DNA from: an uncultured Dorea sp.
GTDB taxonomy: Bacteria > Bacillota > Clostridia > Lachnospirales > Lachnospiraceae
Direction of reading: 5' to 3'
Assembly (NCBI GenBank): GCA_947388185.1
Contig: CANDQP010000007.1
Location: forward strand, 1-50,841
DNA: 50,841 nucleotides
The notes under the pieces are model-generated. The model did no database searches. It was given only the letters and a program-made list of their open reading frames with translations, and was not told the origin of the DNA. The stretch's first letter is position 1. Each line of letters opens with the position of its first letter. Positions 14,894 through 23,953 of this stretch are shown in pieces. The position numbers were made by a program, and so were the translations under genes.

Positions 14894-16057
14894 TTATATA
14901 ATACCGGCGCCGCTGCCGATATCTACTACATAGAATTCAGCCTCATGGCCGACCTTCTCCTGATAGGTCTTGCCGATCTCGCTGATGAATGTATCTACCG
15001 CGTCATTCTTCACGATGCTGACCGTGCACCCGCCGAACCCGCCGCCGGTAATACGGGAGCCTAACACACCCGGCATTGCCTGTGCAAGGTCAACCAGAAT
15101 ATCGATCTCTTCGCAGGAAACTTCATAGTCATACCTTAAGGATTCATGAGATGCGTTCATCAGCTTCCCGAACAGTTCAACATCCTGGTTCTTCAAAGCC
15201 TCTACTGCACGGATCGTTCTCTGGTTCTCGTACACGGCATGTTTCGCACGTTTTTGCCTTACGGCATCCTTAATGGCATCCTTATGCGCCTCGTATTCTT
15301 CCTCTGTCAATTCTCCCAGCGATTCGATCTTAACCGCCGCCTTAAGCTCCTTAAGCGCAGTCTCGCATTCATTTCTCCTGTCATTGTAAGCAGAATCTAC
15401 AAGACTGTGTTTCACCTTACTGTTGGTGATTACGATCTTCGCATCCTCTAATACGACCGGAGCATACTCATAATGCAGCGTATTGGTATCAAGGAAGATC
15501 GCATGATCCTTCTTGCCCATCGCGCTTGCAAACTGATCCATGATTCCGCAGTTGCAGCCGTTGAAATTATTCTCCGAATCCTGCCCGATCAGCGCGATAT
15601 CCACCATAGATACATCGAATCCATATGTATCCTTCAAGATCACTCCTGTAAGGACCTCCAGCGATGCGGAAGAAGAAAGCCCCGAGCCATTCGGAATATT
15701 GCCGTAGATCAGAATATCAAGACCGTGATTCAGCTTATACCCTCTCTTCTCAAACGCCCACATCACGCCCTTCGGGTAGTTCGTCCAGTTCGCCTTCGGG
15801 TCCGGAACCAGCTCATCCAGGCTTGTCTCGATCACTCCCAGCCTCTCAAAATTGGCTGAATAGAACCGAAGCTTCCTGTCTGATCTGCTTCTTACGATTC
15901 CATAGGTTCCGAGAGTCAATGCACACGGGAATACGTGGCCGCCATTATAATCCGTATGTTCCCCGATCAGATTCACACGGCCCGGCGCAAAATAAGAACG
16001 GATCTCCCCTTCGCCTTTGTACAGTTCTTGAAATTGCTGAATTAATTTCTCCTTCAT
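14894..16057 (-). CDS. galK: Galactokinase
   Basis: Phosphorylates galactose at C1. I chose ATG 16057 (MKEKLIQQFQELYKGEG) after GGAGGACATAAGT. The 387-residue protein carries the GHMP kinase signatures: GRVNLIGEHTDYNGGHVFPC at about 26-45, the phosphate loop IPNGSGLSSSASLEV, and the C-terminal GSRITGGGFGGCTVSIV. NCGIMDQFASAMG contains the catalytic Asp. It is the first gene of galK-galT. A promoter and a 9-bp inverted repeat in its leader lie between it and the divergent AraC-type gene, which suggests local control by that regulator. Confidence 0.97.
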   Translation of the reverse strand: MKEKLIQQFQELYKGEGEIRSYFAPGRVNLIGEHTDYNGGHVFPCALTLGTYGIVRSRSDRKLRFYSANFERLGVIETSLDELVPDPKANWTNYPKGVMWAFEKRGYKLNHGLDILIYGNIPNGSGLSSSASLEVLTGVILKDTYGFDVSMVDIALIGQDSENNFNGCNCGIMDQFASAMGKKDHAIFLDTNTLHYEYAPVVLEDAKIVITNSKVKHSLVDSAYNDRRNECETALKELKAAVKIESLGELTEEEYEAHKDAIKDAVRQKRAKHAVYENQRTIRAVEALKNQDVELFGKLMNASHESLRYDYEVSCEEIDILVDLAQAMPGVLGSRITGGGFGGCTVSIVKNDAVDTFISEIGKTYQEKVGHEAEFYVVDIGSGAGII

Positions 16058-16087
16058 ACTTATGTCCTCCATTCTTTCTGCGGCAGT

Positions 16088-16163
16088 TCAGATAAGCTTC
16101 CCTGCAGCAGTTTTATTTTTCTTAATCTTCCTGGCGCTTCTCTTGCGCATTTACCTTATCTGA
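16088..16163. promoter_or_regulatory. Inverted repeat in the galK leader
   Basis: TCAGATAAG (16088-16096) is complementary to CTTATCTGA (16155-16163), 58 bp apart, inside the roughly 105-nt leader of galK. It could form a stem in the RNA or be two regulator half-sites. No riboswitch consensus is recognised. Confidence 0.4.
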
Positions 16164-16169
16164 TTTATA

Positions 16170-16198
16170 ATTATAATGAGATTGAGCAGGGGATACAA
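16170..16198 (-). promoter_or_regulatory. Promoter of galK-galT
   Basis: TTGTAT (16198-16193), 17-bp spacer, TATAAT (16175-16170) on the minus strand. A 12-bp palindrome GATAATATTATC (16210-16221) lies just upstream, between this promoter and the AraC gene, and could be a regulator site. Confidence 0.65.
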
Positions 16199-16248
16199 TA
16201 AGAATATTCGATAATATTATCAGTATATTGAGGAAATGGAGATCAGCT

Positions 16249-17139
16249 ATGCAGCTTCACATAGAAAAAGACCAAAAAGAGATCAAGAAACACGGTAACT
16301 ATGAATTCCCCGTCCATTTAAGCCTTGAGAAAATACAATCCTACGAACAGGATTCCTTTCCCTGGCACTGGCACCCGGAGATCGAACTGACCTGGATCAT
16401 GTCTGGACAGATTGAATATCTGGTGAATGATAAGAAGTATCTGTTAAAAGAGGGCGAAGGATTGTTCTGCAACAGCAACTCTCTTCACTCTGGATATATG
16501 AAGGACGGACAGGATTGCAATTATCTGTCCCTCACCTTCCATCCCAGGTTCATATACGGATACGAGAACAGCCTCCTGCAGACGAAATATGTTGACTTTA
16601 TCACTTCCAATGAAGCCTGGCATTCTCTCAGCCTTGAGCCTGAAACAGGCTGGCACAGGGATATCATTGGCCAGATCCAGAGGATCTATCATATGTCGCA
16701 GACACCTCCGCCGGATTATGAGCTTCAGGTTCATCTGATCCTTGCAGAGATCTGGCAGAAACTATACTCCTATTACAATTCCCTTCCTGCCAATGAGCAT
16801 CACCCGCAGAAGCATCTGGCACGGCTCAAGGACATCCTGTCATTCATTCAGGAGCACTATACCCAGGAGCTTTCCCTGGACGAGATCGCGGAACATGTGA
16901 ACATCTGCAAAAGCGAGTGCTGCAGGTTCTTCAAGAAATATATGAAGATGACCATCTTCGACTATATCCTCTTCCTGCGCGTCCAGAACAGTCTGCCGCT
17001 GCTTCGGGAAGGGGAGAGCATCACGAAGATCGCAAGCATGACCGGCTTCTCCACATCGGCTTACTATGGGCAGATCTTCAAGCGGTATATGGGATGCTCG
17101 CCCAGCAAGTATCGTAGGGAGCATATGGAAGAAATGTAA
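16249..17139 (+). CDS. AraC-family transcriptional regulator
   Basis: ATG 16249 (MQLHIEKDQKEIKKHGNYEF) follows GGAGATCAGCT. The 296-residue protein has an N-terminal cupin-like sensing domain (about 15-140) with the metal/sugar-pocket-type sequence FPWHWHPEIELTWIMSGQIE, a linker, and a C-terminal pair of helix-turn-helix motifs (about 190-292). The first contains LSLDEIAEHVNICKSECCRF and the second ITKIASMTGFSTSAYYGQIF, ending GCSPSKYRR. Its divergent position next to galK suggests it activates galactose genes; alternative targets cannot be excluded. Confidence 0.92.
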   Translation: MQLHIEKDQKEIKKHGNYEFPVHLSLEKIQSYEQDSFPWHWHPEIELTWIMSGQIEYLVNDKKYLLKEGEGLFCNSNSLHSGYMKDGQDCNYLSLTFHPRFIYGYENSLLQTKYVDFITSNEAWHSLSLEPETGWHRDIIGQIQRIYHMSQTPPPDYELQVHLILAEIWQKLYSYYNSLPANEHHPQKHLARLKDILSFIQEHYTQELSLDEIAEHVNICKSECCRFFKKYMKMTIFDYILFLRVQNSLPLLREGESITKIASMTGFSTSAYYGQIFKRYMGCSPSKYRREHMEEM

Positions 17140-17165
17140 ACTCTCTTAATCGCCGCCCTGCCTGA

Positions 17166-18839
17166 TCAACATTTCCTGACCAGGCAATCCTTCTCAAAAA
17201 ATGCCGCTCCATAACACAGGATCGTCCGATATCCCTTCAGATCTGTCCGCACATATCCCTTTCGGCTGATCTGTTCTATTGCTTCCTGGCAATCCCGCTC
17301 CATATCACTCTCTTTCTTAGAGTGCTTGGCTTCTATGATCAGCGCCCGGCGGTTACTCCTGTCTTTGACCACAATGTCCGCGCGTCCGGTTCCCTGTTCC
17401 TTATTAGACGACACGGCATATCCCGCCCCTACAAATAATCCTGCTGTAAACGCATGGTAATAATCTTCCTTATAATCATAATAACTGATCGTATCAAACA
17501 AGATATCCGTCACCAATTCTGTCAGCTTCCGATCGTCTCCGCTCCACCATGCTTCCAGCAATTCTCTTCTATCCATCCCGGTGACCGTATCCCGGAACCA
17601 CTTCGCGATAGTATCCTCAAATATAGTCTTGATCTCCTCATTCGGGATGCGAAGAACAGTTGTTCCTTCCTCCCTTTGAAATCCTTCCGGGTACTTCCCC
17701 TCTCTTACCCGAGTCAAATATCCTGTCAGATACAGGATACTCCACAAATTCTCCTCAGAGGAATTCGCAAGGTCATAAGTCATATCTTCTACGATTCTCT
17801 CCTGAATCACGCCCCCTGCCAGAAGTGTCTCGAATTTACCTCTCACATCCATACCCGGCAGATCAATGAAGCTTCGGATAATCTCATTATGGCTGGTATC
17901 CTTCCAATAATTCGCCGGTTTCGACTGCGGATCAAGTTTCAGCATACTTACATGATTCACCACATCCCAGGGACAATAGACTTCAATTTCCCCAAACAGA
18001 TACCCGTCATACCAGTGCTTCATCTTTGCAAGATGCTCTGTCAATCCTGTCGCTTCCAACAATCTCCTAACCTCTTCTTCTGTAAATCCAAAATAACGGT
18101 CGAACCGCCTGTTCGATACAGAGTTAGATACGAAGTTATTCGCACCGGTAAAGATACTCTCCTTCGCAATACGCAGACATCCCGTAACCACGGCAAATTC
18201 CATACAGGGATTACTCTTCCATGACATCCCCAGAAATACCCGGATCACATCCAACATCTCCCTGTAATATCCTCGGTCGCTGGCCTTGGCCAGAGGCACG
18301 TCATACTCGTCCACCAGAAGAATGACCGGTTTTCCAAAATGCGCCGCCATCATCCGCATCAGCGTAACCAGTGCACCTTGTATATCTCCTCTCGTTCCTT
18401 TTTGATAAGACAAACGTTCAAAAATCTCTTTATCTCCTCTTTGCACCTGCTCACTTTCCATTAAATAAGTATGATCTCTGCATAGCGAGGATATCACGAA
18501 CTGCAGCATCTCATAAGCACTGGGAAAATCTCCCCCTGCGACATCCTTCAACGTCAGGAACAGAACCGGATATTGATTCATCCATTTATCACATAGCTCT
18601 TGATACTTCGAGATCTCCAATCCCTCGAACAGTTCCCTGCTGTCCCTCCGTATATCAAAAAATTCTCTCAGCGTGTCCATGAACAGCGTCTTTCCAAAAC
18701 GGCGGGGACGGGTAATAAGGCTGATCTTAAAATCCTCATCAAAGAGTTCCTTGATCATTCCTGTTTTATCCACATAGTAACTTCCTTTTTCCCTGATCTC
18801 CCTGAACCACTCGATTCCAATCGGCAGCCTGACTGACAT
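17166..18839 (-). CDS. AAA-ATPase-like protein with C-terminal PD-(D/E)XK domain
   Basis: I chose ATG 18839 (MSVRLPIGIEWFREIREKG) behind GGAGGTGCGAGCAT. The 557-residue protein has an N-terminal AAA-like ATPase with Walker A-type RPRRFGKT (44-51) and Walker B-type VILLVDEYDVPL. A C-terminal segment near 485-515 (GRADIVVKD followed by ALIIEAKHS) has the D and ExK spacing of a PD-(D/E)XK nuclease fold. This domain pair is abundant in gut Bacteroidetes and Clostridia, often in several copies per genome. Its function is not established. A paralogue lies 900 bp away (19751-21361), with the AIM24-family gene between. Confidence 0.88.
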   Translation of the reverse strand: MSVRLPIGIEWFREIREKGSYYVDKTGMIKELFDEDFKISLITRPRRFGKTLFMDTLREFFDIRRDSRELFEGLEISKYQELCDKWMNQYPVLFLTLKDVAGGDFPSAYEMLQFVISSLCRDHTYLMESEQVQRGDKEIFERLSYQKGTRGDIQGALVTLMRMMAAHFGKPVILLVDEYDVPLAKASDRGYYREMLDVIRVFLGMSWKSNPCMEFAVVTGCLRIAKESIFTGANNFVSNSVSNRRFDRYFGFTEEEVRRLLEATGLTEHLAKMKHWYDGYLFGEIEVYCPWDVVNHVSMLKLDPQSKPANYWKDTSHNEIIRSFIDLPGMDVRGKFETLLAGGVIQERIVEDMTYDLANSSEENLWSILYLTGYLTRVREGKYPEGFQREEGTTVLRIPNEEIKTIFEDTIAKWFRDTVTGMDRRELLEAWWSGDDRKLTELVTDILFDTISYYDYKEDYYHAFTAGLFVGAGYAVSSNKEQGTGRADIVVKDRSNRRALIIEAKHSKKESDMERDCQEAIEQISRKGYVRTDLKGYRTILCYGAAFFEKDCLVRKC

Positions 18840-18905
18840 ATGCTCGCACCTCCTTTGAACTTCTGCAGACATTCTTATATTTATACGATATCATAACCAG
18901 TTAAA

Positions 18906-18942
18906 AATAACAAGGCAGCAGAATCCGGCAAATTCTGCTGCC
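18906..18942 (-). terminator. Terminator of the AIM24-family gene
   Basis: A perfect 11-bp stem pairs GGCAGCAGAAT (18914-18924) with ATTCTGCTGCC (18932-18942). On the minus strand it is followed by TTGTTATTTTT. It lies 12 bp past the stop codon at 18954. Confidence 0.85.
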
Positions 18943-18953
18943 TCTATCTAATC

Positions 18954-19634
18954 TTATGAACCTGACGGCATATAAGGCCTCAATATTCCCGCCACATTAC
19001 TGATCGGCATCGTCTGCAGCCACACCTTCCCCGGTCCGCTGATCACAGTGTTAAACAGCCCTTCTCCGCCAAACAGCATATTTTTCACTCCAGGCACACT
19101 CTTGATTTCCATCTGGCAGGTAGCTGTCATCGCCGCAAGATGTCCGGTATCCACTACGATCTGCTGTCCCGGCTGCAGCTCATACTCCACTACATGCCCG
19201 TCAAACTCCGCGAATACGATTCCATGCCCGCTGATCTTCTGCATGATAAAGCCCTCTCCGCCAAACAGGCCTGAACTGAACTTCTTATTGAAGAATACGG
19301 ACAGCTCTACTCCTGCCTCTCCTGCCAGGAACGCACTCTTCTGGAATACCATCTCCTGGCCCGGACCGATCTCATACGCCTTGATCGACCCCGGAAAACT
19401 GGATGCAAATGCGATCATACCATTGCCGCCCTGCGCAGTATAGACGTTCTGGAACATCTTCTCTCCTGAGAACATCCTTCCGAATGCTTTCCCAATACCG
19501 CCGTTCGTCGTCGTCTCCATCAGCATATTCGGTGACATCCATGACATGCCGCCGCCCTCTGTGATCATCTTCTCTCCGCCTTCAAGCTGACAAACCACTA
19601 CTGGAAGAGTCTCGCCTAGAATCTCATATCTCAT
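18954..19634 (-). CDS. AIM24 / TIGR00266 family protein
   Basis: I chose ATG 19634 (MRYEILGETLPVVVCQLEGG) behind AGGAGGTATATAACT. The 226-residue protein is built of beta strands with repeated glycine-rich turns such as ITEGGGMSWMSPNM, GLFGGEGFIMQKISG and NMLFGGEGLFNTVISGPG, the pattern of the AIM24/TIGR00266 family (tryptophan-RNA-binding-attenuator-like fold). Bacterial members are widespread and of unknown function. It has its own ribosome binding site and terminator. It is flanked on both sides by AAA/PD-(D/E)XK genes on the same strand. Confidence 0.88.
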   Translation of the reverse strand: MRYEILGETLPVVVCQLEGGEKMITEGGGMSWMSPNMLMETTTNGGIGKAFGRMFSGEKMFQNVYTAQGGNGMIAFASSFPGSIKAYEIGPGQEMVFQKSAFLAGEAGVELSVFFNKKFSSGLFGGEGFIMQKISGHGIVFAEFDGHVVEYELQPGQQIVVDTGHLAAMTATCQMEIKSVPGVKNMLFGGEGLFNTVISGPGKVWLQTMPISNVAGILRPYMPSGS

Positions 19635-19750
19635 AGTTATATACCTCCTGCCTGTCTTATTCTTTGATACCATTATATCAATATGAATTTAGGGTGTAAA
19701 GCTTTAATTCCATTCCATCCCGGCTCCGGCCGCCCTGTCATAGATCAATA

Positions 19751-21361
19751 TTATCTAAGTATCTCCACTTTACAAGAATGCTTCTTTGTCTTCCTGTCAT
19801 ATCCAATTCCTACTGCAAGAATTTGCCCTGTATACCTGAGTTCTTCACCAAGCTTTCCCTGGAATCTTAATATATATTCTTTATCCTTAATTTGCCAAAT
19901 CGCCTCTTCCGGCGTATGGTCCACCTTAAGCTCAAGAACCATCCCTTTTTCATTTTCCTTATACGGATAGAAGATAAAATCAACGAACCCTTTTCCTGCT
20001 CTATCTTCCCGCTCCACCCGATATCTGTCACGTGCCGCAAGATAAACCAGATTGACCACCGCTGACAACTCTGTTTCATTATTATACAGCAATATCGGGG
20101 TCTCGGTATTATGCACATATTGTAAAATCTCCGACATCGTCCCGGTATCACCTGCCAAGGTTGCCCTCAGCATTTTAGCGGACTCTTTCGCCAAGCGGTA
20201 TACATAACCGAAGGACTCTTTGTTCAACAGCAATTCTTCATATTTCAGCATCAGTTCTTTATTAGGCACAAATACCTCCCCATCTTCATAGGTAAGCAAT
20301 CCATATATTACCATCGCTGAATAAATCTGATCCTTCGTAACTAATTCCCTGGCGGTTGCCGCATATTCCTGCATCCTTGCTTCTACATGCTCTCCCGCCA
20401 CCATCAATGCAATATCATCTCTGACCTCTTCTACATTATTTCTGACATAATAAAACACAGAATCATATGTCCCCGAACTGGTCCAGTAATTCCCCAATTG
20501 ATTATTAGCCAGCGCACTGACCACTGAACGCGGATTATACAGATGTTCTCCCCCCGCCGTATGATAACCGTCATACCACTCGTCTAATTCCTCTCTGGTG
20601 ATACGCCGGTCTATGGTCTCTGCTTTATACACCTCATAGAGATGATCAACCTCCGAATTCAAGAAACCAAAATACTCTCCAAATCGAATCTTTGTAGCCA
20701 TATCATACTCCAAAAACATATTCAGCTCCGAACCTTCTGAGTACTTTGCAATCGGAAGAACGCCTGTCATATAGGCAAATTCAACATAGCTTTTCCCCTT
20801 AAGCAATGATTTTAAAAACAAAAGATATTCCCGTTTATTCTCTTCTGTTATAAATGTCATATGGAACAATGCATCCCACTCATCAATCACAAAGAGAAAC
20901 TTCTGCTCCTTTTCTTCGAATATAAAGGACAGCAGATCCCATACCGCCTTGCTCTGATCTAATTTGAGATCTGGATAAGCCTGTACAAGATCCTGATAAA
21001 TCCCATCCTCGATTCTTGAAATATAGCTCCTGTAATCACGGCATTCCTTCGGAATCTCACTGCAATCCAGATAGATTACTTCATGCCTGTTCAAATGCTC
21101 CAGACATTTCTTCGATTCGGCAATTGCCAGATGTTCAAACACATCCTTGCTGTCTCTCGCCTTTCCGAAAAAAGCGCCGATCATATTCGCCGCCACAGTC
21201 TTTCCAAAACGCCGCGGCCTGACAATACAGAAGAAACGCTGTTCTCGTCCAAGAGCTGGAATCAATTCCTCTATCATCGCTGACTTATCCACAAAATATG
21301 GATCCTGTGAAATCATCTTGTATTTATCATATGGAGCAATACTATTTAAAAATAATCCCAT
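19751..21361 (-). CDS. AAA-ATPase-like protein with C-terminal PD-(D/E)XK domain (second copy)
   Basis: The 536-residue product begins MGLFLNSIAPYDKYKMISQD. It has Walker A-type RPRRFGKT (48-55), Walker B-type KFLFVIDEWDALF and a C-terminal FVDFIFYPY followed by GMVLELKVDH (near 460-490), matching the D and ExK of a PD-(D/E)XK fold. It has the same architecture as 17166-18839 but clearly diverged sequence, so it is an old duplication or independent acquisition, not a recent copy. The start has a weak binding site (GGGGTGAATCGGT). Function is unknown. Confidence 0.87.
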   Translation of the reverse strand: MGLFLNSIAPYDKYKMISQDPYFVDKSAMIEELIPALGREQRFFCIVRPRRFGKTVAANMIGAFFGKARDSKDVFEHLAIAESKKCLEHLNRHEVIYLDCSEIPKECRDYRSYISRIEDGIYQDLVQAYPDLKLDQSKAVWDLLSFIFEEKEQKFLFVIDEWDALFHMTFITEENKREYLLFLKSLLKGKSYVEFAYMTGVLPIAKYSEGSELNMFLEYDMATKIRFGEYFGFLNSEVDHLYEVYKAETIDRRITREELDEWYDGYHTAGGEHLYNPRSVVSALANNQLGNYWTSSGTYDSVFYYVRNNVEEVRDDIALMVAGEHVEARMQEYAATARELVTKDQIYSAMVIYGLLTYEDGEVFVPNKELMLKYEELLLNKESFGYVYRLAKESAKMLRATLAGDTGTMSEILQYVHNTETPILLYNNETELSAVVNLVYLAARDRYRVEREDRAGKGFVDFIFYPYKENEKGMVLELKVDHTPEEAIWQIKDKEYILRFQGKLGEELRYTGQILAVGIGYDRKTKKHSCKVEILR

Positions 21362-21464
21362 AATACCGATTCACCCCTAAGCATCTTTTCTCCATTATAT
21401 AAGACCTCATACATTGTTACAAGCGAATTTATCATTCTGGCATGGTTTAGGATCATCAATTCTT

Positions 21465-21509
21465 GAAAAAGATATGAGGCATGGAATGAACCTGACGTCA
21501 TCCCATGCC
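21465..21509 (-). terminator. Terminator of the por/NSS unit
   Basis: GGCATGGAATGAA (21478-21490) pairs with TCATCCCATGCC (21498-21509). On the minus strand the stem is followed by TCATATCTTTTTC. It lies 12 bp past the transporter stop codon. Confidence 0.75.
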
Positions 21510-21520
21510 CCTATATTCTC

Positions 21521-22999
21521 TTAAGTATTCTGCTTATCCTTACTCTTTCCGGCTCCTGCCGCACAGAACAGCACGAATCCCATGAACAGCACCGCCGCTG
21601 CCATCCATCCAACAAGCACCGCCGTCCCGCGTCCCGCAAACATATCGTAATACCCTTTCAGATAGATAACGATAATGATCAGCGGAAGCACATACGATAC
21701 ATATCCCTTAAGTCCGCGCGGGAAATGAACGCCCTCCCCGGCATTAACTTCACTGAGGAAATTCTCCCATCCCCATCCGTTCTTCCTGGTACAGAACAGC
21801 ACATACCCCAGACTTCCAAGGGGGAGCAGGTTATTAGACACAATGAAATCCTCCAGGTCCATGATATTCGTCCCCGCGCCCAGCGGTTCAAATCCAGCAA
21901 GAACATTAAACCCAAGTACGCAAGGCATACTTAAGACAGCAAGCATCACCACATTCACCAGCACGCTCTTACGTCTGGACCATCCAAGCAGATCGATCGC
22001 AAACGAGATAATATTCTCAAACACCGCCACGATGGTCGTAAACGCAGCAAAGGTCAGGAACAGGAAGAACAGCGCTCCCCAGATCCGGCCGCCCGGCATC
22101 TGGGCAAATATATTCGGTATCGTAATGAAGATCAGGCTCGGTCCCGCCCCCGGTTCAATGCCAAACGCGAAGCAGGATGGAATGATAATGAAGCCGGCCA
22201 TCAGCGCAACAAAGGTATCCAGCAGCGTAATACTGGCCGCCTCGCCTGAGAGGCTTCTTTCCTGTCCGATATAGCTTCCGAAGATCAGCATCGCACCGAT
22301 TCCGATGGACAAGGTAAAGAATGCCTGACTCATTGCCCCGAAGATCACGTTCCCGATACCAATCTCCTTCATCCTGGCAAAATCCGGCACCAAATAGAAG
22401 CGGATACCGTCTTCTGCTCCCTCCAGAAATATGGAATGAATTACCAACACCACCATGATCAGCAGAAGCGCAGACATCATGACCTTGGATACACGCTCGA
22501 TTCCCTTCTGAATTCCAAAATAACAGACAGCAAAGCCAACAACACAGATCAGCACCGTCCAGAATGTCATAACCTGAGCATTGCCCAACATATCCGTGAA
22601 TCCTTCCGCCACCGTATCCGACGATGCGCCGACGAATTCTCCCTTGATACTGCGGTAACAGTAGTACATCATCCAGCCGCCGACGGTTGTATAGAACATC
22701 ATAAGCAGATAACATCCGATCACACCGATCCACTTCGTCACATGCCACCGGGTTCCCGCAGGCTCTAACTTCTCGAAACTTGCCGCGACGCTACGCCGGC
22801 TTCCTCTTCCCACCGCAAACTCACAGATCATGACCGGAATACCCAGGATCAGAAGAAATACCAGATAGATAAGGATAAACGCCGCTCCTCCAAACTCTCC
22901 GCACATATAAGGGAACTTCCATACATTCCCGATTCCTATCGCGCATCCGGCAGACACCAGGATGAATCCCAGACGCGAACCAAACTTTTCTCTCTTCAC
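21521..22999 (-). CDS. Neurotransmitter:sodium symporter (NSS) family amino-acid transporter
   Basis: Sodium-coupled amino-acid uptake of the LeuT/TnaT/MhsT family. The 492-residue protein has about 11-12 membrane helices and the NSS signatures. Helix 1 is FILVSAGCAIGIGNVWKFPY, with the unwound GNVWKFPY ion-site segment. FGGAAFILIYLVFLLILGIP follows, and helix 6 contains FFTLSIGIGAMLIFGSY. The start is GTG 22999, only 6 bp after the porB stop codon, so it belongs to the porGDAB transcript. TnaT and MhsT carry tryptophan and other hydrophobic amino acids. Placement behind a 2-oxoacid oxidoreductase suggests import of the amino acid whose keto acid that enzyme oxidises. Confidence 0.93.
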   Translation of the reverse strand: MKREKFGSRLGFILVSAGCAIGIGNVWKFPYMCGEFGGAAFILIYLVFLLILGIPVMICEFAVGRGSRRSVAASFEKLEPAGTRWHVTKWIGVIGCYLLMMFYTTVGGWMMYYCYRSIKGEFVGASSDTVAEGFTDMLGNAQVMTFWTVLICVVGFAVCYFGIQKGIERVSKVMMSALLLIMVVLVIHSIFLEGAEDGIRFYLVPDFARMKEIGIGNVIFGAMSQAFFTLSIGIGAMLIFGSYIGQERSLSGEAASITLLDTFVALMAGFIIIPSCFAFGIEPGAGPSLIFITIPNIFAQMPGGRIWGALFFLFLTFAAFTTIVAVFENIISFAIDLLGWSRRKSVLVNVVMLAVLSMPCVLGFNVLAGFEPLGAGTNIMDLEDFIVSNNLLPLGSLGYVLFCTRKNGWGWENFLSEVNAGEGVHFPRGLKGYVSYVLPLIIIVIYLKGYYDMFAGRGTAVLVGWMAAAVLFMGFVLFCAAGAGKSKDKQNT

Positions 23000-23005
23000 T
23001 CTACT

Positions 23006-23941
23006 CTATCCCCTGGAACATCTGAACTGCAGCTCTTCCCACCTTCGGTCTACTTCCTTCTGGAATTCTTCGATCAGATATTCGTTCCCTTTCTTGAATA
23101 AATGTTTGAATCTTCCCTGCGGCTTCAGGAAATCTTCGATCGGCAGTTTCTTCTTCGGCTCATAGTTCAGGATCCACTTGCCTTCTACTACTTCGAACAA
23201 CGGCCAATAGCAGGTCTCCACGCCTAATTTACAGATCTCCATGATATCCGGCGTGTTGTATCTCCATCCTCTCGGGCACGGAGCCATAATATTCAAAAAA
23301 GCCGCCCCCGGCGTATAGATCGCCTTCTCAGACTTCACATGCAGGTCCTTGAAGTTGCCGATAAATGTGGTCTGTGCCACATAAGGCACGTCGTGCGCCG
23401 CTATGATCGCCGCCAGGTCCTTCCTGTTCTGTGGCTTCCCGTTGCTTGCACTCCCTACCGGAGTCGTCGTCGTGTCCGCATACATGGGAGTCGCGGAAGA
23501 CCGCTGAATACCCGTGTTCATATATGCGCCGTTGTCATAGCAGACATACACCATATCCGCATTCCGCTCCATCGCGCCGGATAACGACTGGAAACCGATA
23601 TCATAGGTTCCGCCGTCGCCGCCGAATGTGATGAACTTGTACGTCTCGTCTAATTTCCCTTTTCTTTTCAGTGCCTTATACGCACCTTCCACGCCGCTTA
23701 AGGTTGCCCCCGCATTCTCAAAGGCATTGTGGATGTAGCTGTCCTCCCATGCCGTATATGGATAAGTAAAGGTAGACACCTCCAGACATCCCGTGGCGTT
23801 GCCGATGACTGCCTTATCTCCTTCATGGAGTCCGCGCAGCACATTCCTTACCGCGATGGTTCCGCCGCAGCCTGCGCACATTCTGTGGCCCGGCGCCAGA
23901 CGTTCCGGTTTGCTCATAGTCTCTTTGAAATTATAACTCAT
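23006..23941 (-). CDS. porB: 2-oxoacid:ferredoxin oxidoreductase, beta subunit
   Basis: Thiamine-pyrophosphate-binding subunit of a four-subunit POR-type enzyme. The 311-residue protein has the cluster-ligand segment RMCAGCGGTIAVRNVL (about 21-36) and the TPP-binding FGGDGGTYDIGFQSLSGAME, with NATGCLEVSTFTYPYTAWED between. It follows porA by 12 bp. The complex decarboxylates a 2-oxoacid to acyl-CoA and reduces ferredoxin. Which acid (pyruvate, branched-chain or aryl-pyruvate) cannot be read from the subunit alone. Confidence 0.94.
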   Translation of the reverse strand: MSYNFKETMSKPERLAPGHRMCAGCGGTIAVRNVLRGLHEGDKAVIGNATGCLEVSTFTYPYTAWEDSYIHNAFENAGATLSGVEGAYKALKRKGKLDETYKFITFGGDGGTYDIGFQSLSGAMERNADMVYVCYDNGAYMNTGIQRSSATPMYADTTTTPVGSASNGKPQNRKDLAAIIAAHDVPYVAQTTFIGNFKDLHVKSEKAIYTPGAAFLNIMAPCPRGWRYNTPDIMEICKLGVETCYWPLFEVVEGKWILNYEPKKKLPIEDFLKPQGRFKHLFKKGNEYLIEEFQKEVDRRWEELQFRCSRG

Positions 23942-23953
23942 CTTTTGTCCCCC

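Noticed and set aside
22155-22748. 197-codon minus-strand frame inside the NSS gene
   Set aside because: An out-of-frame shadow of the transporter; composition rich in Arg, Gly and Cys, no family resemblance.
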